The notes under the pieces: generated by a model
The model's input: only the letters and a program-made list of their open reading frames with translations
Told to the model about the DNA's origin: nothing
Databases searched by the model: none
Translations under genes and position numbers: made by a program
Assembly: GCF_022701195.1 (NCBI RefSeq)
Contig: NZ_CP078089.1
Location: forward strand, 372,001-436,000
DNA length: 64,000 nucleotides
Origin: Allobaculum mucilyticum
GTDB lineage: Bacteria; Bacillota_I; Bacilli_A; Erysipelotrichales; Erysipelotrichaceae
Reading direction: 5' to 3'
Shown: piece by piece, positions 55,276-64,000 of the stretch
Position numbering within the stretch: the stretch's first letter is position 1
Layout of the letters: every line of letters begins with the position of its first letter

Positions 55276-56027
55276 CGTACGCGGATCCCCTTTCGTTTCA
55301 GGTCGTTTTTTACATCGAGAACGCTGAGTTCATCGTAATGGAACAGCGAAGCAGCCAGCGCTGCATCTGCTGCATCTTCTTCAAAAACTTCAGAGAAATG
55401 ATCCAGACTGCCGCATCCGCCCGAAGCGATCAGCGGGACATGAACCGCATTCCGGATGGCTTTGCACAGTTCAAGATCAAAGCCCTGTTTTGTACCATCG
55501 GCATCCATGCTGGTGAGCAGAATTTCGCCGGCACCCGCCGCAACGGCTTCTTTTGCCCATTCAACAGCATCTTTTCCGGTATCAATCCGGCCGCCGGCTT
55601 TATAGCAATGCCATGTTCCATCGGGCTGCTTTCTGGCATCGATTGCGACGACGATGCAGGACGAACCGTACATGCGCGAAGCTTCTGTAATGAGTTCGGG
55701 ATGATCAAGGGCTGCGGAGTTGAGCGAGACTTTATCTGCGCCGGAGTTCAGCAGTGCACGGATTTCTTTGATAGAAGAAATGCCGCCGCCGACTGTCAGC
55801 GGAATAAATACCTGTTCTGCAACCCGCCGAACGGTATCGACCATGGTCTTTCTGCCCTGCCAGGTTGCGGTAATATCGAGAAACACGAGCTCGTCCGCGC
55901 GCTGATCATTGTATTTTTTAGCGAGTTCGACCGGATCGCCGACCTCTTTGATACCAACAAAGTTGATGCCTTTAACGACTTTTCCATCCCGCACATCCAG
56001 GCATGGAATGATGCGCCGCGTCAGCAT
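55272..56027 (-). CDS. hisF: Imidazole glycerol phosphate synthase, cyclase subunit
   Basis: 251-residue TIM barrel. [23 protein letters not shown] with the catalytic Asp, [56 protein letters not shown] with the second catalytic Asp, and [13 protein letters not shown]. It uses ammonia from HisH to make IGP and AICAR, the latter feeding PurH. It overlaps hisA by 7 bases and hisI by 4. Confidence 0.98.
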   Translation of the reverse strand: MLTRRIIPCLDVRDGKVVKGINFVGIKEVGDPVELAKKYNDQRADELVFLDITATWQGRKTMVDTVRRVAEQVFIPLTVGGGISSIKEIRALLNSGADKVSLNSAALDHPELITEASRMYGSSCIVVAIDARKQPDGTWHCYKAGGRIDTGKDAVEWAKEAVAAGAGEILLTSMDADGTKQGFDLELCKAIRNAVHVPLIASGGCGSLDHFSEVFEEDAADAALAASLFHYDELSVLDVKNDLKRKGIRVR

Positions 56028-56782
56028 GTCTTTTCTCCTTTTACCTGTACGGCTTCTTTCTGACCGGCTTTTCTGCCGGCCGCAATAGCCTGTTCAAGAT
56101 CAAGAGCACCGGAATAAAGCGCTTTGCCGGCGATGGCTCCATAGAGATCCATATCAGCCAGCTGTTCAATATCTTTTAAGGAAGAAACGCCCCCGGATGC
56201 AACCAAGTCGCAGTCTGTCAGAGCGGACAGGTGTTCCATCAGTGCAAAGGACGGCCCCTGAAGCATGCCGTCTTTGCGGATATCGGTGACGATCAGCGTC
56301 TTTACACCGGCATCTTCCATCTGCTTTACGGCATCATCGAGCAGAACACCGCCATCTTCCAGCCAGCCGGCAACTTTTACCCGACCATCTTTTGCATCAA
56401 GCGATACGGCGATTTTTCCCGGATAGTCTTTGACCAGTGATCTGAGCATATGCTCATCCTGAAGAGCAGCTGTTCCAAGAATGACCCGGCCCACGCCTCC
56501 ATCCAGATAGAGTCTGGCATCGGCTTCTGTACGGATGCCGCCGCCGATTTCAATGGGAATTCCGACTGTGCGGACGGTTTCCAGAATGTATTCATGATTG
56601 ACAGGATGACCGGCTTTTGCGCCATCCAGATCTACCATATGGATCCATTCAGATCCGGCTTTTTCAAAAGATTTTGCGGTTTCGACAATCGAATCTGCGA
56701 CCTGACTTGCCTGATCGTAGTCGCCCTGAATCAGGCGGACCGGACGGCCGGAGAGAATATCAATTGCGGGGAAAATGATCAT
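56021..56782 (-). CDS. hisA: ProFAR isomerase
   Basis: About 253-residue TIM barrel. [22 protein letters not shown] carries the catalytic Asp; further blocks are [71 protein letters not shown] with the second Asp, and [13 protein letters not shown] choose ATG 56782, which overlaps the hisH stop by 4 bases; an upstream in-frame ATG is inside hisH. Confidence 0.97.
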   Translation of the reverse strand: MIIFPAIDILSGRPVRLIQGDYDQASQVADSIVETAKSFEKAGSEWIHMVDLDGAKAGHPVNHEYILETVRTVGIPIEIGGGIRTEADARLYLDGGVGRVILGTAALQDEHMLRSLVKDYPGKIAVSLDAKDGRVKVAGWLEDGGVLLDDAVKQMEDAGVKTLIVTDIRKDGMLQGPSFALMEHLSALTDCDLVASGGVSSLKDIEQLADMDLYGAIAGKALYSGALDLEQAIAAGRKAGQKEAVQVKGEKTC

Positions 56783-57423
56783 CTGCAGAACTCCTTTCCA
56801 AACCATTCCAGAATGCGCAGACCCGTAGTTCCGGATTTTTCCGGATGGAACTGGCAGCCCAGAATGTTGTCTTTTCCAACGACAGCCGGAACGGTATACG
56901 GGCCATACGAGCAGTACGCAATCAGCTCGTCAGGATTCCACCCTGTCGCCAGATAGGAATGGTCAAAATACACATATGGATCAGCAAGGACTTCATCACA
57001 GAGCGGCCATGAAGAACTGCAGAACAGCGAATTCCAGCCGATCTGCGGAACCGGCAGTGTAATCAGCGCTTCGTCTTCATGGTATTCAACCGGCTCCATG
57101 CGGATGACACTGCCCTGCAGCAGGCCAAGACCTTCATGTTCGCCAAATTCAAACGAGCGCTCATAGAGTGCCTGCATGCCAAGACAGATGCCAAGCAGCG
57201 GCGTTTTTTCTTTAAGAACTTTATTAAGGAGCCAGGCTTTCAGTCCGCTGTTTTCAAGCGCTGAAGCCATGTCGCCAAATGCACCGACACCCGGCAGAAT
57301 CAGACGTTCGCATCCGTCGAGTTCTTCCGGCGTACTGCCGATGCACGATTCAAGACCGAGATGTGCGCAGGCGCTCTGCACAGAATGCAGGTTGCCCATG
57401 CCATAGTCGATAATACCGATCAT
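56779..57423 (-). CDS. hisH: Imidazole glycerol phosphate synthase, glutaminase subunit
   Basis: 214 residues; class I glutamine amidotransferase. MIGIIDYGMGNLHSV, ILPGVGAFGDM, nucleophile Cys in LGICLGMQALYERSFE (about residue 81), and the His/Glu pair in GCQFHPEKSG near the C-terminus. It passes ammonia to HisF. The start overlaps hisB by 4 bases and the stop overlaps hisA by 4. Confidence 0.98.
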   Translation of the reverse strand: MIGIIDYGMGNLHSVQSACAHLGLESCIGSTPEELDGCERLILPGVGAFGDMASALENSGLKAWLLNKVLKEKTPLLGICLGMQALYERSFEFGEHEGLGLLQGSVIRMEPVEYHEDEALITLPVPQIGWNSLFCSSSWPLCDEVLADPYVYFDHSYLATGWNPDELIAYCSYGPYTVPAVVGKDNILGCQFHPEKSGTTGLRILEWFGKEFCR

Positions 57424-57998
57424 TCGAGCACCCCCTTGGTCGAGGGCAGCCGGTCAGAAGTCACCTCAACGCCCTGACGGATTGCACGGCCAAGTCCTTT
57501 GAAGACGGCTTCGATCTGATGGTGGTCATTCTTTCCATAAACATGAACATGAAGCGTCAGTCCGGCATTGAAAGCCAGAGCGCGCAGGAACTCTTCGACC
57601 ATCTCGGTCGAAAATCCGTTGATGGATTCCCGGTGAAATTCCCCTTCAAAAACGAGATACGGTCGGCCGGAAAAGTCGAGATCGACCTGAGCGAGCGACT
57701 CATCCATCGGCAGCCGGCAGTTTCCATAACGATTGATTCCTTTTTTATCGCCAAGCGCCTGACGGATCAGGGTACCGAGCAGAATGCCGGTATCTTCGAT
57801 CAGGTGATGATCATCAACATCAGTATCTCCATTGGCTTCAACAACTAGGTCCATCCCGGAGTGGAAGGCAAACAGCTCAAGCATATGGTTGAAAAAGCCG
57901 ATCGGCGTCTGGATTCTCGACTTGCCTGTTCCATCCAGATTCAGAGCAATATCGATCTGGGTTTCTTTTGTATTGCGTACAGATTCTGCTTTACGCAT
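57420..57998 (-). CDS. hisB: Imidazoleglycerol-phosphate dehydratase
   Basis: About 192 residues, the stand-alone dehydratase without an N-terminal phosphatase domain. Mn-binding blocks: IQTPIGFFNHMLELFAFHSGMDL, DVDDHHLIEDTGI, RPYLVFEG and HVYGKNDHHQIEAVFKGLGRAI. I choose ATG 57998 (MRKAESVRNTKET), with GGCGGTG upstream and an 8-base overlap with hisC. Because the phosphatase domain is missing, histidinol phosphatase must come from another gene. Confidence 0.97.
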   Translation of the reverse strand: MRKAESVRNTKETQIDIALNLDGTGKSRIQTPIGFFNHMLELFAFHSGMDLVVEANGDTDVDDHHLIEDTGILLGTLIRQALGDKKGINRYGNCRLPMDESLAQVDLDFSGRPYLVFEGEFHRESINGFSTEMVEEFLRALAFNAGLTLHVHVYGKNDHHQIEAVFKGLGRAIRQGVEVTSDRLPSTKGVLE

Positions 57999-59031
57999 GT
58001 GCTTCACCGCCTTTTTGAGCAAACTCTTTTAGCACATCCAGCACTCGGTCGTTTTCTTCAGGAAGACCGATCGTAATCCGGATACGGGAATGATCAGGAT
58101 AGTCACGGATGACAATTCCGTTTTCTGCAAATGCCTGTTCCAGGGCGCTAAGGCCTCCTTCAGGCATGCGCAGCGAATAGAAATTAGCCGCCATTTCGCC
58201 CAGTTCATAGGCGCCGATGGCTTCAATTTCTTTCTGGATCCGTTTCTTCTCCTCTGAGATACGCTTTACGTTTTCTTCCATGATCTGCGGATGAGCCAGA
58301 ACTGCTCTTGCTGCAAGCTGGTCGAGTGTCGAAACGGAATAGACAATTTTATATGGAAGAAGTTTTTCGATGATGGGCTTTGAGACATACAGGAAGCCGC
58401 AGCGCATGCCGGCTGCTCCCCAGGCTTTGGAGAGCGTCTGGGTGACAATCAGATTGGGAATCTGGTCGACTTCATGAAGCATCGACTGATCCGAAAAGTT
58501 CATATACGCCTCATCCATAGCCAGAATGACGGGATCAAGTGCTTTAGCGAGCTTTCTGACGCGGTCGGCAGAAAGCAGATGACCGGTCGGGTTGTTTGGA
58601 TTGGAAATCAGCACCAGTCCGGCATTGTGATCTTCTGCAAACTGAACAAAAGCATCGTCATCAAATTCGCCGTTCCAGTCCGTTGCAAATTCAGCAGTCT
58701 GCGACTGGATGCAGCCTGTATAGAAGCGGTACATGCCAAAGTCGGGGCTCAGCATGACCAGTGTTTTTCCATCGCGGCAGAATGCGGTAATCATCAGCTG
58801 AAGGAGCGCATCAGACCCATTGCCGGCAATGACCTGTTCGGGATTGAGGCCATAATACTGAGCAAAAGCCTGACGCAGCTCGAATGCATCATCATCGGGG
58901 TAGCGGTTCAGCTCTGCAAAAGCGAGCAGTGACTGAAATGTTTCCATGACTTCCGATGATGGGGTCAGTGAAGATTCATTGGCATTCAGACGCAGTCCGC
59001 AGGTTTCATGCGCCCTGTATTCAAATTCCAT
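57991..59031 (-). CDS. hisC: Histidinol-phosphate aminotransferase
   Basis: 346 residues; PLP enzyme of fold type I. LRLNANESSLTPSSEV, NRYPDDDAFELRQAFAQYYG, VIAGNGSDALLQLM, LISNPNNPTGHLLS, MDEAYMNFSD and the PLP-Lys in TLSKAWGAAGMRCGFLY (about residue 208). It makes histidinol phosphate from imidazole acetol phosphate. Its ATG shares one base with the hisD stop (TGATG). Confidence 0.97.
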   Translation of the reverse strand: MEFEYRAHETCGLRLNANESSLTPSSEVMETFQSLLAFAELNRYPDDDAFELRQAFAQYYGLNPEQVIAGNGSDALLQLMITAFCRDGKTLVMLSPDFGMYRFYTGCIQSQTAEFATDWNGEFDDDAFVQFAEDHNAGLVLISNPNNPTGHLLSADRVRKLAKALDPVILAMDEAYMNFSDQSMLHEVDQIPNLIVTQTLSKAWGAAGMRCGFLYVSKPIIEKLLPYKIVYSVSTLDQLAARAVLAHPQIMEENVKRISEEKKRIQKEIEAIGAYELGEMAANFYSLRMPEGGLSALEQAFAENGIVIRDYPDHSRIRITIGLPEENDRVLDVLKEFAQKGGEAHA

Positions 59032-60392
59032 CAGGCCTCTCCTTTCAGAGATTTTTCTGCTGCTTCTTCAGCTTTATTTTTCTGCTCTGTTCCAAATGGA
59101 TCAGCCGCCATCGAGTTCAGACGGATACGGACCGCATTGGCATGCGCTTCAAGCTCTTCTTCCTGTGCCATGCGGGTGATCTTCTGACCATGCTTGCGCA
59201 GGGCTTCCGGAGAGTAATACATATAGGAAGATTTTTTGGTAAAGGCATCAACGCCAAGAGCCGAAGAGAAACGGGCTGTACGGCTTGTGGGCAGAACATG
59301 GTTGGTTCCGCCAAAGTAGTCGCCAATTGATTCGCAGGTTGTATAGCCCAGGAACACGCTTCCGGCACTGGTCACAAGATCAAGCTTGGAATACGGATCC
59401 GCAATCTGCAGTTCGAGATGTTCCGGTGCGATTTCATTAGAGATTTCAATGGCTTCTTCAATCGAATCGCACAGAACGCTTGTTCCAAATGCGGCAAGCG
59501 ACTGCTCAACGATTTCGCGCTTAGGCAGAACGGCTGTCTGCTTTTCAAGTTCCGCATTGACTGCGTCGATTACAGACTGGCTGGTCGAAAGCAGAATGGA
59601 AGAAGCCATCGGATCGTGCTCAGCCTGCGAAAGCAGGTCAGCAGCAACGTGAGCCGGATTGGCGTTTTCATCGGCGATGACCAGAATCTCGCTTGGTCCG
59701 GCGATCATATCGATATCGACTTTGCCAAAGACCAGCTTCTTGGCAGCGGCAACAAAAATGTTTCCAGGACCAGTAATCTTGTCGACTGGTTCAATGGTTT
59801 CAGTACCGTAAGCCAGTGCTGCAACAGCCTGTGCACCGCCGGCTTTAATCACTTCATCCACGCCGGCTACAATTGCGGCTGCAGCCAGGTTTGGCGGAAT
59901 TTTTCCTTCCGTATTAGGCGGAGTCGTCATGACGATGCGTCTGACACCGGCAACTTTAGCCGGAATCGCGTTCATCAGGACGGAAGACGGATACTGTGCC
60001 CGGCCGCCCGGTACATAAATACCGACGGAATCGAGCGGAATGACGCGCCAGCCCATATAGACGCCGTCTTCTTTATCGAGCCGCTTTGGTTCAATGACCT
60101 GCGTCTGGTGGTACGCCAGAATATTGGAAGCCGCTTCGATGAGATCCTGTACGAACGCCGGATCGGCTTTAGCCGCCTGGGCGTACAGTTCGTCTGTTGA
60201 AACGACGGGATTGTCGATCGTTACGTGATCGTATTTTTCTGTCAGTTCCTTTAATGCCTGATCTTTTCCACTGCGGACCTGTTCAATGATGCCGCTTGTT
60301 TTAATCAGCATGTCCGGAGAAATTTCATAGGCTCTTGCTGCGAGGTAATCGGAAAGTTCTGTCCGGTTTTCTTTATTCAGAGATTTAAGCAC
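59031..60392 (-). CDS. hisD: Histidinol dehydrogenase
   Basis: 453 residues; NAD- and Zn-dependent oxidation of histidinol to histidine, the last step. Blocks: [74 protein letters not shown], the signature [31 protein letters not shown], and [14 protein letters not shown]. The length is slightly above the usual 430 because of a charged C-terminal tail. It overlaps hisG by 8 bases and hisC by 1. Confidence 0.98.
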   Translation of the reverse strand: MLKSLNKENRTELSDYLAARAYEISPDMLIKTSGIIEQVRSGKDQALKELTEKYDHVTIDNPVVSTDELYAQAAKADPAFVQDLIEAASNILAYHQTQVIEPKRLDKEDGVYMGWRVIPLDSVGIYVPGGRAQYPSSVLMNAIPAKVAGVRRIVMTTPPNTEGKIPPNLAAAAIVAGVDEVIKAGGAQAVAALAYGTETIEPVDKITGPGNIFVAAAKKLVFGKVDIDMIAGPSEILVIADENANPAHVAADLLSQAEHDPMASSILLSTSQSVIDAVNAELEKQTAVLPKREIVEQSLAAFGTSVLCDSIEEAIEISNEIAPEHLELQIADPYSKLDLVTSAGSVFLGYTTCESIGDYFGGTNHVLPTSRTARFSSALGVDAFTKKSSYMYYSPEALRKHGQKITRMAQEEELEAHANAVRIRLNSMAADPFGTEQKNKAEEAAEKSLKGEA

Positions 60393-61020
60393 GTCGATCC
60401 ACCGCCTTCTTCAGGTCGCTCAGGACCTGGGTAATTTCTTCTTTTTTCAGTTTCCAGCTCGCCTTGTTGACAATGACGCGGGCTGAAATTTCGCTGACAA
60501 CATCCAGGACTTCCAGGCCGTTGGCTTTGAGCGTACTGCCCGTTTCCATGATGTCGACAATTCCATCGACCAGTCCGATCAGCGGAGAGAGTTCCACCGA
60601 TCCGTCGATTTTAATGATTTCTACGTCCATGTTCCTCGAGAGGAAGTAATTGCGGGCAACATGGGGATATTTCGTTCCAATACGAACCCGGCCTTTTTTG
60701 GAAAACAGAGCTGCATCGGGCAGAGCGGCAACGATAAAGCAGCATTTGCCCGTCTGCAGATCGAGCATTTCGTAATAGTCGCCCTCGTTTTCCAGCAGAG
60801 TATCTTTGCCGACAACGCCAAGATCTGCCGCGCCATGTTCAACATAGGTGATGCAGTCATTGGATTTGACCAGGACATAGTCAATGTCGCGCTGTGTATC
60901 GGGAAGAATGAGTGCCCGCCCTTTATCGCGGACCTTTTCGGTCCCGTAGCCGGCTTCTTCAAGCATGGTGAGCGTCTTATCTTCCAGACGACCTTTTGTC
61001 AGAGCAATGCGCAGACTCAT
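60385..61020 (-). CDS. hisG: ATP phosphoribosyltransferase, short form
   Basis: 211 residues; commits PRPP and ATP to histidine synthesis. SLRIALTKGRLEDKTLTMLEEAGYG, DVEIIKIDGSVELSPLIGLVDGIVDIMETGSTLKANGLEVL is the PRPP-binding and signature region. The length shows the short HisG form without the C-terminal regulatory domain, which works with HisZ, coded just upstream with a 4-base overlap. Confidence 0.97.
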   Translation of the reverse strand: MSLRIALTKGRLEDKTLTMLEEAGYGTEKVRDKGRALILPDTQRDIDYVLVKSNDCITYVEHGAADLGVVGKDTLLENEGDYYEMLDLQTGKCCFIVAALPDAALFSKKGRVRIGTKYPHVARNYFLSRNMDVEIIKIDGSVELSPLIGLVDGIVDIMETGSTLKANGLEVLDVVSEISARVIVNKASWKLKKEEITQVLSDLKKAVDRRA

Positions 61021-62138
61021 GGCCGGACCTCCCTTCGTGTTTCCAGACCTTCAAGCGAGCTGTCTTCAAGCAGGCAGACCGCAAAGCTGTTTCGCATGTT
61101 GGCAGCTGCCTGGAAAGCCTGCAGCGCCTGCTCAGGCGGATAGGCGATCACAATTTTTGTTCGCAGATCCGAATCGGGCAAAAGCGAAACAAGCGGATCG
61201 ATTTTGACGCCAAATCCGATGGCCGGCATCGGCGTTCCGAATTTTTCCATCAGGTTGTCATAGCGTCCGCCAGTCAGCACTGCACCAGAAGCACCCGGGA
61301 CAAAGGCTTCAAAAATCAGACCGGTGTAGTAGTTAAGATGGGGCAGTTTGCCAAGATCAAAGCCGATCATACCGCCATAGCCAAGCTGTTCGAGAAATTT
61401 TCCGGTTTTGCGCAGTTCATCAAGAACGGCTTTGGTACCCCGATCAAAGGCCAGGGCTTCCGCTTCATCGAGCGCTTCAAATCCGCCTTCAAGCAGCGGC
61501 AGGTTCGAGAAGAAGCGGAAGGCTTCCTCGCTCAGATCGTGAGCTTTTAAGAAGGCTTCCAGCTCGACCATCGACTTTTTATCGCACAGACTGGCAAGCG
61601 TTTCGATCTCTTCGGGATCGTCAAACACCAGTCGCGCGCTGTTTTCAAGGAGTCTTGCATCGGAGAGTTCCAGACGGAAGTTCTGCAGACCGACCGAGCG
61701 CAGGGTTTCAAGTGCACACACCAGAATCTGCAGATCATCGTGCGAGCCGACAAGCTCCACGCCGCAGTCGCTGGTCTGAATGGCTTTTCCGCTCAGCGCC
61801 TTGCGCAGTTTCCAGACATCGGACCAGTAACAGAGGCGTAAAGGAGCGGGGGCGTTTCGCAGGGCGGTTGAAGCCAGGCGGGCAATCGGAACGGTCATGT
61901 CGATGCGCAGGGAGACGATGTCCTGGTTTTCATCGAACAGCTTGACCATCTGCCGGTCTTCCAGACTGGAAAACGCTTGATTGTACGTCTGGTAGTATTC
62001 CATCGCCGGCGTGCTGACTTCTTCAAAGCCGAATGTATCGAAGACATCGAGAATGCGCCGGCAGAGCGCTTTGCGCTTTCTGACCTCGCGGGTCAGTGTA
62101 TCCCGACATCCAAAGGGTGTTCTGAGTTCCAAAATCAT
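61017..62138 (-). CDS. hisZ: ATP phosphoribosyltransferase regulatory subunit
   Basis: 373 residues; a HisRS-like protein lacking tRNA-binding function that activates short HisG. Blocks: LRTPFGCRDTLTREVRKRKALCRRILDVFDTFGFEEVSTPAMEY, LRIDMTVPIARLAST, LRLCYWSDVWK and GVLTGGRYDNLMEKFG-like AVLTGGRYDNLMEKFG. The annotated ATG 62138 lies only 2 bases after AAAGGAG; the TTG two codons later (62132) has better spacing and may be the true start. Only 63 bases upstream an IS4 element cuts the operon from its T-box leader. Confidence 0.93.
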   Translation of the reverse strand: MILELRTPFGCRDTLTREVRKRKALCRRILDVFDTFGFEEVSTPAMEYYQTYNQAFSSLEDRQMVKLFDENQDIVSLRIDMTVPIARLASTALRNAPAPLRLCYWSDVWKLRKALSGKAIQTSDCGVELVGSHDDLQILVCALETLRSVGLQNFRLELSDARLLENSARLVFDDPEEIETLASLCDKKSMVELEAFLKAHDLSEEAFRFFSNLPLLEGGFEALDEAEALAFDRGTKAVLDELRKTGKFLEQLGYGGMIGFDLGKLPHLNYYTGLIFEAFVPGASGAVLTGGRYDNLMEKFGTPMPAIGFGVKIDPLVSLLPDSDLRTKIVIAYPPEQALQAFQAAANMRNSFAVCLLEDSSLEGLETRREVRP

Positions 62139-62201
62139 TCTCCTTTCTGCCGGAAATCCGGCATCTGAACAAGAGACGTTCCCGGGCTGACATCGTCAGG
62201 G

Positions 62202-63851
62202 CAATGTCATTAAGTTAAGATTTCTCAGACCACATCAGCGTTAAGCAGTGATGTGGTCTTTTTTCTACTCTTCAAGTCAAATCTCGAATGATTCGAGTTT
62301 TTTCACTTTTTTCTAAAAATCTATTGACAAATTTCTGCCGCCGCGCGGCTGCTTCGCAGCCGATGGGGAGAACTTAAAGGAGTTTTCCCTATGACTGCTA
62401 TCGCCAAAGAATGTTCTTTCTTCAGAAACACCTTCCTCAATATCATCAGCTCAGAAACGGCGAACCCTGCCAATTTTACTTCTCAGTCCGCCTTCACCCG
62501 TAAGCGGCAGATTGACCTGCATGAGCTTGTCCTTCTTCCGTTTCAGCTGACAGAGGAATCCCTCGCTGCTTCCTTTCCCTGGATCCTGTTTAAGGGCGGA
62601 TCATCTGTTTCAGCCTCTGCTGTGTCTCAGGCCCGTTCCAAAATCAACTCTTCACTTTATAAAAACGTCTTCAATCGGTTTAACAAGGCAACTTCCAGCT
62701 CTGATGTTAAAACCTTCAAGGGTTATCGCCTCCTCGCTGTAGATGGAAGCGAGATTCAAGTTCTTCCTGAACAGGACAATGACATCACCTATGGCGCTTC
62801 TAAAAAAGGCAAGAAGAGGCACTTTGTTCATTTGAATGCCGAATTCGACGCCCTCAACTCCGTCTTTACTGACGCGCTGCTTCAACCCGGCTCTGAGAAG
62901 AATGAAGATTCAGCTCTTCTTGAACTCGCTCAGCGTTCTTCATTTCAGAAAGCCATCTTCATCGCTGATCGGGGATACGAAGCTCTTATGTCTTTCTATC
63001 GCCTGCAGAAGGAACATGTCCCTTTTGTCATACGTATCAAAGACGAGACATCATCTACAAGCATTCTCAAGTACTATAAGACTCCCGAGTCAGAAGAGTA
63101 TGACATTCCTTTCAATGTGATTCTGACCAGTAAAAACAACAGGCATGTCAAAGACCATTGGGATGTCTATAAGTACATCTCTTCGTACAGGAAGCAGCCT
63201 GAATTTGACGGTCAAACGACTGAACTCCCTTTAAATATCAGGGTTGTGAGGTTCAAAGCTGCCTGCGAAGGGAATGAATCATTCATTACCGTCTGCACCA
63301 ATCTGTCGGAAGCTGAGTTTGGGACCGAGGACATCAAGCAGATCTACCGTCTGCGCTGGCAGGTTGAAGTCGGCTTCAGGGGACTGAAACGAAACACCGA
63401 TCTTGAATGGACTCATTCAAGGAAGCTTGATCTGGTCCAGGCAGAGATCTATGCCAAAATGACTCTCTACAATCTTTGTTCCCGTTTGCGCAACAAGGTA
63501 GAAAGATCTCGTCAGCACCAGAAGCGCATCGCTCAGGCCAAAAAGCACAAGCAGAAGGCAGATTTCGGATTCATCATCAAAACGATTCAACAGTGGCTGT
63601 TCAAAAAAGCCAGAATCAGCTTGAGTACACTGGAAGATCTTCTTCTGGCCAGGATATCTCCGATCAGAGAAGGAAGAGCTGATACCAGAAAGAAGAAGTG
63701 ACAGATTTGAAAACCGAAAAGTCATCAGGATGATTTTTTCAACAGGTAGAAAATCATCCTTTTCGTCATGCCTGAGACGCAAAATATAAGAAATGACAAC
63801 GCTCATGAACAGGGTATACGATTTTTATCCCTCCTTAACTTAATGACATTG
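62202..63851 (+). mobile_element. IS4-family insertion sequence, copy B (1650 bp, complete)
   Basis: Same 18-bp terminal repeats as copy A (62202-62219 and 63834-63851) and, by reading, the same sequence. The target duplication here is 10 bp, ATCGTCAGGG (62192-62201 and 63852-63861), one base longer than for copy A. It lies between the his T-box terminator and hisZ with its transposase pointing against the operon, so his transcripts from the leader must cross it in antisense. Confidence 0.96.
62391..63701 (+). CDS. IS4-family transposase (copy B)
   Basis: 436 residues identical to the protein at 1510-2820, with intact DDE residues and the YRLRWQVEVGFRGLK signature. The inward terminators at 62227-62303 and the GGCTGC-TTC-GCAGCC hairpin before the ribosome site are also kept. 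Orientation is opposite to the his operon. Confidence 0.95.
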   Translation: MTAIAKECSFFRNTFLNIISSETANPANFTSQSAFTRKRQIDLHELVLLPFQLTEESLAASFPWILFKGGSSVSASAVSQARSKINSSLYKNVFNRFNKATSSSDVKTFKGYRLLAVDGSEIQVLPEQDNDITYGASKKGKKRHFVHLNAEFDALNSVFTDALLQPGSEKNEDSALLELAQRSSFQKAIFIADRGYEALMSFYRLQKEHVPFVIRIKDETSSTSILKYYKTPESEEYDIPFNVILTSKNNRHVKDHWDVYKYISSYRKQPEFDGQTTELPLNIRVVRFKAACEGNESFITVCTNLSEAEFGTEDIKQIYRLRWQVEVGFRGLKRNTDLEWTHSRKLDLVQAEIYAKMTLYNLCSRLRNKVERSRQHQKRIAQAKKHKQKADFGFIIKTIQQWLFKKARISLSTLEDLLLARISPIREGRADTRKKK

Positions 63852-64000
63852 ATCGTCAGGGAAATAAAAAAGCTTCCATCCAAAGGACGAAAGCTGATTT
63901 CGTGTTCCCACCTTTATTCACGCCGGCTTCGCAGACGGCGCCTTAGCAACTGATGACAGTCTGTCCGTTAACGGGGACCTCCGGGATTCCATTTCCTGAA
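63852..64000 (-). promoter_or_regulatory. T-box leader (3' half), probably tRNA-His responsive
   Basis: On the minus strand the T-box sequence AAAGGTGGGAACACG (plus 63901-63915) is followed by an antiterminator partner CGTCCTTT and a terminator GCTTTCGTCC-TTT-GGATGGAAGC plus TTTTTTT (plus 63865-63894). AAAGG can pair with CCTTT in the antiterminator, excluding the terminator. The tRNA-sensing bases are TGGG; the last G pairs with discriminator C73, which is specific to tRNA-His, matching the downstream his operon. Stem I with the specifier codon lies beyond the window end. Confidence 0.8.
63864..63894 (-). terminator. T-box terminator
   Basis: Ten-base stem with two G-U pairs (plus arms 63872-63881 and 63885-63894), 3-base loop, then seven T. 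The IS target duplication starts 3 bases after the T-run region. Confidence 0.8.

Noticed and set aside
1321-63851. Composite transposon bounded by the two IS4 copies
   Set aside because: Each copy has its own complete target duplication and the two duplications differ, so they are independent insertions; the DNA between is core metabolism.
1-64000. CRISPR array, rRNA operon, prophage or origin
   Set aside because: No spaced direct repeats, rRNA, phage structural genes or DnaA-box clusters were seen on reading.

Overview
The window reads as chromosomal DNA of a mid-GC (roughly 50 percent) Firmicute. Signs are strong AGGAGG-type ribosome binding sites, TTGACA/TATAAT-type promoters, a T-box leader, an L20-type leader before infC-rpmI-rplT, a short HisG with HisZ, a one-chain PurL, and a YacP/Rae1-type domain. 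An Erysipelotrichia-like gut bacterium is my inference from overall protein flavour; no rRNA marker is present to prove it.

Layout. 1-5.7 kb is an insertion-sequence cluster: an IS256-family element cut by the window edge, a complete 1650-bp IS4-family element, and a related 1673-bp IS4-family element that splits an already decayed Abi_2-type abortive-infection gene. 5.8-13.3 kb holds small or poorly known genes, an M29 aminopeptidase and a CorA transporter. 13.4-24.2 kb (minus strand) is purE-L-M-N-H-D-fhs, divergent from purC-purB (plus strand, 24.8-27.0 kb). The 600-bp gap between them holds a purCB promoter and a structured, terminator-containing purE leader that I cannot assign to a known riboswitch class. 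An ISL3-family element sits exactly on the purB stop codon. 28.7-33.4 kb has a BlaI-like regulator, a one-cysteine thiol peroxidase, infC-rpmI-rplT, tRNA-Lys(CTT) and a membrane protein. 33.5-36.7 kb has a histidine phosphatase overlapping a TetM/EF-G-like GTPase fused to a Rae1-type NYN ribonuclease domain. 36.8-54.3 kb has two lipoproteins, phosphofructokinase, folA-thyA-HAD, an HD-domain protein, M18 aminopeptidase with murI, MATE pump with LacI regulator, and a two-component system whose kinase has a long acidic tail. 54.5-62.1 kb is hisZ-G-D-C-B-H-A-F-I-E. 62.2-63.85 kb is a second identical IS4 copy, and 63.85-64.0 kb is the 3' half of a T-box leader.

How the genes fit together. The pur genes cover the IMP pathway except purF and a purK, and fhs makes the 10-formyl-THF used by PurN and PurH. 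The his cluster covers histidine synthesis except histidinol-phosphate phosphatase. Its T-box leader carries TGGG, which fits the unusual C73 of tRNA-His, but the IS4 copy now separates this leader from hisZ by 1.65 kb. Four of the five IS elements have perfect target duplications, so IS activity is recent and has touched at least three expression units (abi, purB 3' end, his leader). The most interesting items are the GTPase-Rae1 fusion, the severed his T-box and the unassigned pur leader.
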